The notes under the pieces: model-generated
Seen by the model: only the letters and a program-made list of their open reading frames with translations
Told to the model about the DNA's origin: nothing
Databases searched by the model: none
Part shown: one piece after another, positions 17,667 to 26,431 of the stretch
Numbering within the stretch: position 1 is the stretch's first letter
Layout: every line of letters begins with the position of its first letter
Assembly (NCBI RefSeq): GCF_018223745.1
Contig: NZ_CP073653.1
Location: 3,128,001 to 3,192,000 of the forward strand
Direction of reading: 5' to 3'
Length of the DNA: 64,000 bases
Source: Clostridium beijerinckii
GTDB taxonomy: Bacteria; Bacillota; Clostridia; Clostridiales; Clostridiaceae
Position numbers and translations under genes: made by a program

Positions 17667-19406
17667 TTATTCTAAAATGCAAAAATGATTTTTCTTTTCA
17701 ATATTTCTTTTGACTTTATTAGCATTTTTACTATTAATTTCAAATGCGTATGGCAATTCCTTAGCTATATCTTTCTTTATTTCTTTATAGCTTTTTAGCT
17801 CTTCTAATAAATACTTATCATCAGTTTCAACAATTGTAACTTTTCTAATTTTTATCTTCTTACTTCTTTCATTCCATTCATTTAATGACATAAGAACATT
17901 TTCTGGAATTTTATTTTTTGAGGCATCTTTTAAATATTCTATTACTTCTTCTATAGATATATCATTATCCAATGCCATAACCATGGATTTAAATGATATT
18001 TTATATATACTTACTGTATCTTCTGATAATTTTTCAGCAAATTTATCTAAGTTTATACAATGAACATCTTTCATTAAACCTCCTGGAACCATAATTTCAT
18101 AGTTAGGCTGAATTATTATTCCTGTTTCATCTTCTATTTCTTCTATTTTGTAATCTTTGTTAATTCCAAGTATGTATGCCCCAAGTGAAGTCAATTTAAA
18201 GTATGTAACTTTAAAATATTCTATATCATAATCAGTATAATCTTGCTTTATTAATACATCAACCATTCCAATAGCAGTTAAATATTCCATTAGCACTACT
18301 TCTATAAATCTTCCTGCTTCTTCTTCCCAATAATTTTGATCTGGATAATAATAACGTTCATAATCAGAATAAGTGTATATTGTTCCAACTTCTTTTCTTA
18401 AAAAGTTCCTATCTAATTTTTTTATATATCTTAAAAGCTGTTCTATGTTAATCCATTTATTAATTGGAACTTTTTCTAAATAATTTAGAATTAAATTTCT
18501 ACAATTTGCATAGTTTCCATAGTACTCAGCCTTTACTTTTAATTCCTTAATTCTTTTTAATTCATCTATATCTTTAGCAAATATGTATGCATTTAATATT
18601 TCTTTACACTTTTCTACTGTGTTCATTGTTAAAAACTCTTCTGCCATTTTTCCAAGTATTAAGTTTCCATTTTCACTTTGTAAGATCTTACTTTCAAGTA
18701 GTAACTTAGATATTCCATAAATTCTTGTAGTATTATCGATTATCCTAACTTCACTTATATCCTGATCAAAAAATATGTCTTTATGTATTAATGCTTCATT
18801 TATTTTAATCATTGCAGTTTTATTTGGCATTTGAGATGCTTGTGTAACCTTTAATTTAGTAGAATTAACAAGTTTAATTATGGAAGTAAGTTCTTTCTCA
18901 AAATCCTCTCTTATAGAAATAAGTGCACTATCGTCCTCATCACATAAGTATTTATCAACACCTAAATTTTCTGCTAAGAATTTTACCTCTATAGGTTCTA
19001 CCATTTCTTTTAATATATTATAAATTTCTATAGGCATCTTTCCTTTTATAAAAAGCAGGTTAGCTCTAGACTCACTATAAAAATATTTTTGAATTCCATT
19101 TCCATAACCACTATATCCAAATAACATTTTTTCTTGATTTATTTCATATTTACTTACAATTTCCTTTATCTCCCTATATTCAAGAGTACCTCCAGCTCTT
19201 ATAAACTCCGAGATAAGTTCTTTTTCTTTTGGAATTGTACATTTCCATATATTTATTATATTTTCTTTATTGCTCAAGTAATCATATAAAGCCTTTACCA
19301 TATCTGCTTTTCTTCTTGAAGTCATTTTTATTCCTGCTATTTTTAAATAATCAGGAAGTTCTAAACTTCCATATGTTGTCATTGTTTCTATCATTTCTTT
19401 TAACAC
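17667..19406 (-). CDS. XPB-associated protein (helicase C-terminal-like, Helicase_C_3 type)
   Basis: This 579-residue protein has an N-terminal SAP-like segment (YGSLELPDYLKIAGIKMTSR) and a C-terminal region with DETGIIIQPNYEIMVPGG, typical of the XPB/Ssl2-like helicase-associated family. It lacks Walker motifs. Such proteins sit next to bacterial XPB helicases, for example in mycobacteria, and are presumed partners. It begins 14 nt after the xpb stop. I prefer the GTG at 19406, which has GGAG at 8 nt; a GTG at 19415 overlaps the ribosome site. Confidence 0.8.
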   Translation of the reverse strand: MLKEMIETMTTYGSLELPDYLKIAGIKMTSRRKADMVKALYDYLSNKENIINIWKCTIPKEKELISEFIRAGGTLEYREIKEIVSKYEINQEKMLFGYSGYGNGIQKYFYSESRANLLFIKGKMPIEIYNILKEMVEPIEVKFLAENLGVDKYLCDEDDSALISIREDFEKELTSIIKLVNSTKLKVTQASQMPNKTAMIKINEALIHKDIFFDQDISEVRIIDNTTRIYGISKLLLESKILQSENGNLILGKMAEEFLTMNTVEKCKEILNAYIFAKDIDELKRIKELKVKAEYYGNYANCRNLILNYLEKVPINKWINIEQLLRYIKKLDRNFLRKEVGTIYTYSDYERYYYPDQNYWEEEAGRFIEVVLMEYLTAIGMVDVLIKQDYTDYDIEYFKVTYFKLTSLGAYILGINKDYKIEEIEDETGIIIQPNYEIMVPGGLMKDVHCINLDKFAEKLSEDTVSIYKISFKSMVMALDNDISIEEVIEYLKDASKNKIPENVLMSLNEWNERSKKIKIRKVTIVETDDKYLLEELKSYKEIKKDIAKELPYAFEINSKNANKVKRNIEKKNHFCILE

Positions 19407-19420
19407 AACACTCACTCCAT

Positions 19421-21091
19421 TTATTCTATTAATTCTATATAATACTTATATCCCTGTTCTGCTAAAAACAGCTGCCTCTTTAAAGCAAATTCCTGTTCTC
19501 TGCTATCTGCTGTCACAATACTGTAGAAATAAGCCCTATTATCTCCTTTTTTAGGCCTTAAAATTCTTCCAAGTCTTTGAGCTTCTTCCTGCCTTGAACC
19601 AAACGTCCCCGAAACCTGAATAGCAACACTGGCATCTGGCAGATCTATGGCAAAATTAGCTACCTTTGATACAATCAAAATAGTGATATCTCCAATTCTA
19701 AATTTATCAAATAACTGCTCTCTCTCAGAATTTTTAGTTTTTCCAGTAATTATTGGTACCTTTAATTCTTTAGCTATTATATTTAATTGTTCTATGTACT
19801 GACCTATTATAAGTATTTTATCGTCTTTATGTTCATTAATTAAGTTTTTTAAAACATCTATCTTTCTATAATTTTCAGATGCTATTCTGAACTTACTTTT
19901 ACTGTCACTAACTGCATATTCCATTTTTAAATCTTCTGGAATTTTCACTCTAACTTCAGTACACTGAGCTTCTGCTATCCAGCCTTGTTTTTCAAGTACC
20001 TTCCAAGGCATATCATACTTTTTAGGTCCTATTAAACTAAATACATCTTCTTCTTTTCCATCTTCTCTTACTAAAGTTGCTGTAAGCCCCAGTCTTCTAG
20101 TTGCCTGTATTTCAGCTGCTGCTCTAAATATAGGTGCTGGAAGTGTATGTACTTCATCATATATTATCAAGCCCCAATCCTTTTCATGAAAAATATTCAT
20201 ATGTACAAACTCATCAACTTTACTCTTTCTATGAGTTAATATCTGATAAGTTGAAATTGTTATAGATTTTATTTCCTTTATCTCTCCACTATATTCACCT
20301 ATGTTTTCCTCAAGTATATTCATTTTATCTATAAGTTCCTGTTTCCATTGCCTTACTGCTGTTATATTAGTAGTTAATATCAGAGTTTCCTCCTTTATTT
20401 TATCCATAACTGCCATAGCAGTGACAGTCTTTCCTGCTCCACATGGAAGTACTACAACTCCACTTCCGCCTTTTGCTGAACCATCCGCATAAAATATTTC
20501 AGAAGCTTCCTTTTGATAATCCCTTATTGAAAGCGTTTCCCCTAATGAAGTGAACTTTTTTAAACTCATTTCATGTCTATTTCCCTCTATATATCCACCT
20601 AAATCCTCTACTGGATATCCTAGTTTTATTAATGAAAGCTTTATTTCTCCCCTCATATTTTCATCTATTTTATACTTAAAATCATTTATTTTTTCTTTGA
20701 AATACTTTTCAATACTCTTATAATTGGTTATTTCCTTCATGATGTATAAATCTTTTGATATTAAAAATAAACTATTTTCTTCTCTTATAATCTTTATTTT
20801 CCCATATTTATTTATATTATCCTCAATATCCTTAATAACATTCTGTGGCACCTCATACTTAGAATACTTTTCTAAAATTTCTATTATATCTTGGTAGCTC
20901 ATCCCACTTGTAGCTGCATTCCACAAAGATATTGGAGATATTTTATAAGTATGAATATATTCTGGACTTTTTATAACTTCTGCAAATCTTGAAAGCTTAT
21001 CTCTAACTTCTATATATAATTCATTATTAACTTCCACTAATAAAGTCTTATCGCTTTGAACTATTATTGGATTATTAATATTAATATTCAT
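19421..21091 (-). CDS. xpb: Bacterial XPB-type DNA helicase
   Basis: The 556-residue superfamily 2 helicase resembles archaeal and eukaryotic XPB, used in nucleotide excision repair. After an N-terminal domain (~1-180) come SIRDYQKEA, Walker A LPCGAGKT (215-222), DEVH (312-315), LGLTATLVRED with the XPB-specific RED motif (342-344), and IQVSGTFGSRQEEAQRLGRI with motif VI. AAGGAGAAAAG precedes the ATG. It forms an operon with the associated protein downstream. The organism presumably also has UvrABC, so the exact repair role is unclear. Confidence 0.92.
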   Translation of the reverse strand: MNININNPIIVQSDKTLLVEVNNELYIEVRDKLSRFAEVIKSPEYIHTYKISPISLWNAATSGMSYQDIIEILEKYSKYEVPQNVIKDIEDNINKYGKIKIIREENSLFLISKDLYIMKEITNYKSIEKYFKEKINDFKYKIDENMRGEIKLSLIKLGYPVEDLGGYIEGNRHEMSLKKFTSLGETLSIRDYQKEASEIFYADGSAKGGSGVVVLPCGAGKTVTAMAVMDKIKEETLILTTNITAVRQWKQELIDKMNILEENIGEYSGEIKEIKSITISTYQILTHRKSKVDEFVHMNIFHEKDWGLIIYDEVHTLPAPIFRAAAEIQATRRLGLTATLVREDGKEEDVFSLIGPKKYDMPWKVLEKQGWIAEAQCTEVRVKIPEDLKMEYAVSDSKSKFRIASENYRKIDVLKNLINEHKDDKILIIGQYIEQLNIIAKELKVPIITGKTKNSEREQLFDKFRIGDITILIVSKVANFAIDLPDASVAIQVSGTFGSRQEEAQRLGRILRPKKGDNRAYFYSIVTADSREQEFALKRQLFLAEQGYKYYIELIE

Positions 21092-21149
21092 TCTTTTCTC
21101 CTTATATATGATTACTAATTTTTTCGAACTTCCGATAAATGTATTTTAT

Positions 21150-21183
21150 CATAAAAATAAGAGCTTACATTACATAAACTCTT
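21150..21183 (-). terminator. Terminator of the AAA/PDDEXK_9 gene
   Basis: On the minus strand GAGTTTAT pairs with GTAAGCTC (two G-U pairs), followed by TTATTTTTA. A near-identical hairpin lies at 62712-62748 after another minus-strand gene, so the sequence is a recurrent terminator. Confidence 0.6.
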
Positions 21184-21286
21184 GCTAAACATATTCTCAT
21201 ATGCCTAAACATCTTGAAGATTCTTTACAAAAAATTTCTGAGTTCGTTCTCTCTACTTACCAATTACCATGTATTGTTAATAATAA

Positions 21287-23044
21287 CTATTCATTTCCTT
21301 TAGTTATATTTATTTCCTTTCCCTTAAATACAATAGATAGCTTTATAATACTTTTAACACCTTTTTGTAAAAGCTCCTGAGAATATTTTTTATCTTCTAT
21401 TTGTTTTAATGCAGCTATTGTTGCTTCTTCTATTGTATCATCTAAGAAATAATCAATTTTTTTAAATTCAATAATAATTCCTGTTTTAGAGATATCTTTT
21501 GGGATTATCATAACATCATATCTGCCATAACCACTTTCTTTATTTGATTTAACTTCGTAGTTTTCTGAAAGTGACACAAGGATTCCAAGTACAAAGGCAT
21601 GATAAACCCTTTCAGGTTCATTTCCTGATACATCAAAGTAGCTTAAATTATTTATTACAAACTCTTTAAATAATCCAGAGAATATATTTATTTCTCCATT
21701 TACAAGCATGTTTAACATTAATTCATACTTTTGATTAGTCATAGTTTCTTGGAACCATTTTTTTATCAAATTCCTGTAAAAAATCACAACTTCTTTATTG
21801 GGAATTTTAAGTTCACAATGTAATATTCCTTCTATATTTTCTCTCTTTACAGCTTTTAAATAACCACTCATAAGTAAAAAACTCCAGATATTTTCATTAG
21901 AATCTTCAACCTCTGACATTACTATACTATCATCAATTATCTTGTTTATTGATTTGCCTTCTATAAGTTCTTCAAGTTCAAGTTTCATATTTCTATCGCC
22001 TTTAAGCAGTAATTTTTTAATTAAATCATTGCTGCTGCTATTAATCCAATATGGCATAAATCCGTCTTTTTGCTTTTTTAAGTAATTTAAAACAGACCAT
22101 GGATTATATATTATTTCCCCACCAAAAACATATCCGTTATACCATTTCTTAATATTTTCTATACTATCAATAGTGTTATAATAATTCAACAACGCTTCAA
22201 TTTCAGCTTCAGTAAATCCAAATTTATCATTAAAATAATATCCTAAAATAGTATTAACATCTAAATTATTAAGTCCTGAAAAAATACTTTCCTTAAGCAG
22301 AGAGCCAAAAGCTTGTCTTTTGTGCGAATCGCTTACTCCTACGACTCTAGGAGTAGGAGTTTCATTTCCTCTGTATAGTATTCCTGTTACCATTGCTTTT
22401 TCTAAATCTATATTATCTTTTAATGAATCACTTAGCATATTTCTAATTAAACTAATCATTTCATCCAGGTATCCTCTTATATATGACTCTTGGATTGGCA
22501 CATCATATTCATCTATAAACAACATAACCCTTTTATTGTAATATTTGTACAGATAATTTGTAAGATTTTTTATTGAAGCTGTTAACAATACAAAATCAGC
22601 TTCCCTATTTATGATTTTTCTAAAATCAATCTTTTCATCATCTTTAAAAATATCACTTTCCATTAAATATCTATGCTCTTTATATACATCTGACATCAGC
22701 ATTGCAACTGCACTTAATGAATACTCAAAAGTATTATACTTAATTCCTTTAAAACTAATAAAAATAACTGGATATTCACCTTGAAATTTCATTATATCTT
22801 TTTCATTTTCTATTTTTAATCCTTTAAATAAATCTTGTGTAGCTTCCTTAGTTCTTATATCAAAAAAATACTTTAACATACTTAAATTAAGAGTTTTCCC
22901 AAATCTTCTAGGCCGTGGAGTTAATATTATTTTCCCTCCATTTTCTAAGAATTCTTTTATTAATAAACTTTTATCTACAAAGTAATGGTTTCCTTCAATC
23001 AATTCTTTAAAATCAGATGTTCCTACCTGTATGACTTTCTTCAT
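21287..23044 (-). CDS. AAA-ATPase_like / PDDEXK_9 protein
   Basis: The 585-residue protein starts with VGTSDFKELIEGNHYFVDKS, a hallmark of the AAA-ATPase_like family, then Walker A in TPRPRRFGKTLNLS (42-55) and Walker B in RVMLFIDEYDVP. The C-terminal part has GRYDVMIIPKDISKTGIIIE followed by FKK, giving the D...ExK nuclease motif. These proteins are abundant in anaerobes and of unknown role. It is a distant architectural relative of the AAA protein at 15365-16906. It is transcribed alone; a terminator follows. Confidence 0.82.
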   Translation of the reverse strand: MKKVIQVGTSDFKELIEGNHYFVDKSLLIKEFLENGGKIILTPRPRRFGKTLNLSMLKYFFDIRTKEATQDLFKGLKIENEKDIMKFQGEYPVIFISFKGIKYNTFEYSLSAVAMLMSDVYKEHRYLMESDIFKDDEKIDFRKIINREADFVLLTASIKNLTNYLYKYYNKRVMLFIDEYDVPIQESYIRGYLDEMISLIRNMLSDSLKDNIDLEKAMVTGILYRGNETPTPRVVGVSDSHKRQAFGSLLKESIFSGLNNLDVNTILGYYFNDKFGFTEAEIEALLNYYNTIDSIENIKKWYNGYVFGGEIIYNPWSVLNYLKKQKDGFMPYWINSSSNDLIKKLLLKGDRNMKLELEELIEGKSINKIIDDSIVMSEVEDSNENIWSFLLMSGYLKAVKRENIEGILHCELKIPNKEVVIFYRNLIKKWFQETMTNQKYELMLNMLVNGEINIFSGLFKEFVINNLSYFDVSGNEPERVYHAFVLGILVSLSENYEVKSNKESGYGRYDVMIIPKDISKTGIIIEFKKIDYFLDDTIEEATIAALKQIEDKKYSQELLQKGVKSIIKLSIVFKGKEINITKGNE

Positions 23045-23149
23045 TTAACACACCTGCTCCCTTTTTTCTTGTATTACTTTTATTATAGACAATCTTACTT
23101 ATATTTAGCAAATGGATATAAAAAATTTAAACTTGAAGACAAAAATTAA

Positions 23150-23317
23150 CTAATGTAAATTTAGCATTGGCAGGACTAGTTGAAGGTAACTTTATAATAT
23201 CTCTTTTTATTATTTGATATGTATATTTCATGTAAAGCTTAAAAGCCTTGTCACCATTTGCATATATCTTTTCAATGCTAGCATTATTCAAGACAATCGA
23301 TAGATCTGCTGGTACTA
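23150..23317 (-). pseudogene. 168-bp duplicate of the DNA glycosylase gene (internal part)
   Basis: This stretch aligns without gaps to 17235-17402, an internal and C-terminal part of the glycosylase gene, with only a small number of substitutions. Neither end of the gene is present. The gap 23045-23348 contains nothing else I can support. The surface protein gene begins to overlap this region's edge, so its 3' flank may be the insertion point. Confidence 0.85.
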
Positions 23318-23348
23318 TTCCTTCTAATATAAATTTAGTTAATGAGCA

Positions 23349-24005
23349 TCATTTAGTATTTAATATAATTTTACTTGGGGATATACCATACTTGATTAAA
23401 TATTGTTTTGTTTTTTCACTATTAACATAAAATACAGCCTCATCACACTCGTCAAATGCATCACGTCCTATACTTTCCACACTATCTGGAATTATTATCC
23501 TCTTTAAACTAACACACCTTTCAAATGCACTATCTCCAATACTAGTTACACTATCTGGAATTGTTACATCTGTTAAAAACTCACAATTATAAAATCCTCT
23601 ATTTCCTATGCTTTTTATCTCAATATCTCCTATTTTTCCTGGTATAACTAATGGAATACCAGTTTTTCCTGGACCCCAAGGGACATTTCTATTAAATTTT
23701 ACAATTCCGCTAGTTGACTTAAGAATATCAAAATCCCCAGCTTTAATACATTCTATCCCAACTCCATTATCATCTAAATACCAGCCATCTACATCTTGAT
23801 TCTTTTCCATATATCCAAAAGTACCGAAATAATACCAGTTTCCAGAAATATATCTCCAACCTTTAGCCCATGAATCGCCTTCTGAATACCACCAGCCATT
23901 AGAATTTTGTTGCCATTCTGCACTTGCACCTATTGGATTTAATAATAATACTGAAGCTACTATTAATACACTAGCTATTACTTTTGTTAATTTTAACTTT
24001 TTCAT
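23349..24005 (-). CDS. Secreted surface protein: choline-binding-type repeats plus BspA leucine-rich repeats
   Basis: The 218-residue protein starts at the ATG at 24005 (MKKLKLTKVIAS), since GGGGGAGA precedes it; a GTG 12 nt upstream overlaps that site. A signal peptide ends in GASA/EW near residue 31. Two cell-wall-binding repeats follow (NGWWYSEGDSWAKGWRYISG then NWYYFG). The C-terminal half has BspA-type LRR_5 repeats (LTDVTIPDSVTSIGDSAFERC, in two units). Similar proteins attach to the clostridial envelope. It is short for the family, so repeats may have been lost at the 3' end beside the glycosylase fragment. Confidence 0.85.
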   Translation of the reverse strand: MKKLKLTKVIASVLIVASVLLLNPIGASAEWQQNSNGWWYSEGDSWAKGWRYISGNWYYFGTFGYMEKNQDVDGWYLDDNGVGIECIKAGDFDILKSTSGIVKFNRNVPWGPGKTGIPLVIPGKIGDIEIKSIGNRGFYNCEFLTDVTIPDSVTSIGDSAFERCVSLKRIIIPDSVESIGRDAFDECDEAVFYVNSEKTKQYLIKYGISPSKIILNTK

Positions 24006-24114
24006 ATTCTCCCCCACTTTTTACCACTTCATTTTAAATTAATGTTTTATTATATTTTAACATAATTACCAATAATATTCACCAGTATCACAAAACAGTC
24101 ACTTTATCTATTTT

Positions 24115-24261
24115 TTATATCTTCCTTCCGGCTTCTAATATTTTCACTGAATCCTCTGCTAATTCCTTATCAATAGTACTTCTAGGCACTAAATCTTATC
24201 TTCTTAAAAGCGCCTTAATACATTTAACTGGTCTTTTTAAAAATTCCTCTTTATTTACCAT
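24115..24261 (-). pseudogene. Small gene with an in-frame stop, overlapping the phosphatase stop
   Basis: An ATG overlapping the phosphatase stop region (ATGGTAA) opens MVNKEEFLKRPVKCIKALLR plus Arg, then TAA, and the same frame continues DLVPRSTIDKELAEDSVKIL then EAGRKI and stops. One codon therefore interrupts an otherwise coherent 48-codon frame. It would be co-translated with the phosphatase. I do not recognise the family. A sequencing error or recent inactivation is possible. Confidence 0.45.
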
Positions 24262-24884
24262 CCTAATTTTTGCCCTTTTACTGTAAAATGACTATCATCG
24301 TTTTTAAATTCTATATTAAAATTATTATTCTTGTCTACAGTTATCTTTGTTAAAGTTGCTTGGCCCATAACTTCTATATTTACTTCTTCATCTTTAAAAT
24401 AGTACATTAAAGCCTTTAGTGTTATTCCATGAGCTACTATAAAAATAGTTTTTCCTCTGTTTTTCTCTATCAACTTATCCATAGTTTCACTTATTCTAGT
24501 TCTAACACATCCTAATGTTTCACCATTTGGAGCACATAAATTAACATCACCATTCATAATTAAATCAATATTCCATTCTGGATTTTCTTTCATAACTTCA
24601 TCTGTTCTTCTACCTTCATAATCACCAAAGCACATTTCCATTAATCCATCATTTGTTATAACTTCTATTTTCTTTTCCCCTTTAATTATGTTAGCAGTAA
24701 CTAATGCTCTTTCTATTGGACTTGAATATATAACATCAATATCTATATCTTTAATCCTGTCCCGAAGCTCCATCGCTCTAGCAATTCCAGCCTGTGTTAA
24801 AGGCGAGTTTCCTCTCCCCTGTAATCTTCTTTCAATATTCCATTCTGTTTGTCCATGCCTTGTTAGATATACTACAGTATTCAT
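24255..24884 (-). CDS. Histidine phosphatase family protein (phosphoglycerate mutase-like)
   Basis: The 209-residue enzyme has the catalytic LTRHGQTEWN (residues 7-16) with the phospho-accepting His, then RLQGRGNSPLTQAG, SSPIERALVTA and FIVAHGITLKAL, the second catalytic His. Family members include phosphoglycerate mutases and broad phosphatases; the substrate is not clear. The ATG at 24884 (MNTVVYL) is preceded by GAGGAGA at 9 nt; an in-frame ATG 18 nt upstream overlaps that ribosome site. Confidence 0.88.
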   Translation of the reverse strand: MNTVVYLTRHGQTEWNIERRLQGRGNSPLTQAGIARAMELRDRIKDIDIDVIYSSPIERALVTANIIKGEKKIEVITNDGLMEMCFGDYEGRRTDEVMKENPEWNIDLIMNGDVNLCAPNGETLGCVRTRISETMDKLIEKNRGKTIFIVAHGITLKALMYYFKDEEVNIEVMGQATLTKITVDKNNNFNIEFKNDDSHFTVKGQKLGW

Positions 24885-24921
24885 TAGTTGTTTTCTCCTC
24901 ATATAATTAATTATATAGTTA

Positions 24922-25067
24922 TCATTTAAATAATTCTTTTAGAGATATTTTTTCATTTTCATTCTCTATATAAGTTTTATCTAAATCTATATCTAGCTTT
25001 CTTAATTGTAATCTCTCATATTTAAGTGATTATCTTACTCTATTGATATTTCTTTAAATTTGCCCAT
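24922..25067 (-). pseudogene. Small frameshifted ORF upstream of the phosphatase
   Basis: An ATG preceded by GAGGTATAAT begins MGKFKEISIE then stops; in another frame the reading resumes as KYERLQLRKLDIDLDKTYIE then NENEKISLKELFK and TGA. It looks like one small protein broken by a frameshift. I do not recognise it. Confidence 0.35.
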
Positions 25068-25126
25068 ATTATACCTCGTTTAATTTAAATTATATGGCTT
25101 TTGTGATACTATTTTGGAGCTTCTTT

Positions 25127-25236
25127 TTAAACTATAATTAACTTTAAATTTTTCATTTGAATGTGGTTAATAAGATCCACTTCAATATATTCAGGGATTT
25201 TATGCCTACTTTCGATCCAATTTCTTAATTCATTTT
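25127..25236 (-). pseudogene. Unidentified gene fragment after jetD
   Basis: The minus strand downstream of jetD encodes NELRNWIESRHKIPEYIEVD then LINHIQMKNLKLIIV and TAA, with a stop just before it and no start codon. It resembles the end of a protein but not one I recognise. Confidence 0.3.
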
Positions 25237-25249
25237 AATAATTCAATTG

Positions 25250-26431
25250 TCAAAAAATTATTTCCTGCTCTAATTTTTTATTCAATTTAATTATCGTAGA
25301 TAGAACGTCTGTATAGTCCTTATATTCTTCACTTTCTAACAATCTATTAATCTCATTTACATCATTAGCTGTAAGTTCCTTAGCATAATTAATATTTTCA
25401 CGTAAGGTTTCGCTATCCATGTTTAGAGTTTTAAATGGTATTTTTGTCTTTCTTATTAAATGAACTAAAATTTTAAAACCCCCGGCATCAATATCACCAG
25501 AATGATAATAATTTATATTAGGATTTTCAGAATAAATTTTAATTAATAAATTTTGTCTAACACTATTATGATACCCACCTAAATAAATTACACCTCCATC
25601 TCCAGTATAATTATTAAATGATGTTAAATTTTCAATTGTTACTAGTTTACTTCCTGAAACTTTAATTTCTTTAATATTTTCTATATCCTTTGAACTTACA
25701 GCTATACCTCCAAGAAAATCATTTGCATTTATTTTACTTTCTTTAAGCCTCAAGCTTATATCTCCTTTAAAATAAACATAGGTATAATTCTTCAAAATGT
25801 TATAATCATTAAGAACTTCATCACTAGAAAAGTCTTTTATAATCTTAATTATTTTGCCCTCTATAGCTTCATACCTTTTGGAATCCCCATAAACTTTGAC
25901 GGAAAAATTTCTTCTAAAAATTTCTTCATCTTGCTTTAGCACTTCATCTATACCTTTTAATATATCCTTACATTCCGATACATTATCAATATCTAAATAT
26001 TTTTTTACAGATCCATTACTCTTAAGTTTATCTGTAATATATGTTGCAAAGTTCCCAAGAGCATCTTCCCGTTCTTTATAACTTTCCAATAATATGGAAA
26101 GTTCATCTTCTTTTTGCTTTTTTTCTTTCCTATTGAGATATAAATATGCTGCTTCTATATTCTCAAGGTTTAATTGAATCTTTTCTATAATATGGCTTTT
26201 GTATCCTTTTCCTTTATATACTTTTATAAATTTTTCAATTTCTAGCTGATTACAAGCTACATCAATTTCTTCTTTATATTTGTAATTTAGTTCATCAAAA
26301 TATTCCTTTATACTTTTCAAATTAAATTTAAAATATATCTGTGTATCTCTTAACGCATCCCCCTTATAAATGACACTGCTTTCATAAGAATCAATTAACT
26401 TATTTAATAGTATTTTTTTATAATTTTTCAT
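25250..26431 (-). CDS. jetD: Wadjet component JetD (Toprim-type nuclease subunit)
   Basis: The 393-residue protein is the DNA-cleaving subunit of Wadjet, which restricts circular plasmids by loop extrusion followed by cutting. The C-terminal Toprim-like domain shows the Glu in VTIENLTSF and the DxD-type motif in YYHSGDIDAGGFKIL. This fits the JetD C-terminal (DUF2220) family. The start overlaps the jetC stop by 14 nt, and GAGGA precedes it. It closes the jetABCD operon. Confidence 0.88.
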   Translation of the reverse strand: MKNYKKILLNKLIDSYESSVIYKGDALRDTQIYFKFNLKSIKEYFDELNYKYKEEIDVACNQLEIEKFIKVYKGKGYKSHIIEKIQLNLENIEAAYLYLNRKEKKQKEDELSILLESYKEREDALGNFATYITDKLKSNGSVKKYLDIDNVSECKDILKGIDEVLKQDEEIFRRNFSVKVYGDSKRYEAIEGKIIKIIKDFSSDEVLNDYNILKNYTYVYFKGDISLRLKESKINANDFLGGIAVSSKDIENIKEIKVSGSKLVTIENLTSFNNYTGDGGVIYLGGYHNSVRQNLLIKIYSENPNINYYHSGDIDAGGFKILVHLIRKTKIPFKTLNMDSETLRENINYAKELTANDVNEINRLLESEEYKDYTDVLSTIIKLNKKLEQEIIF

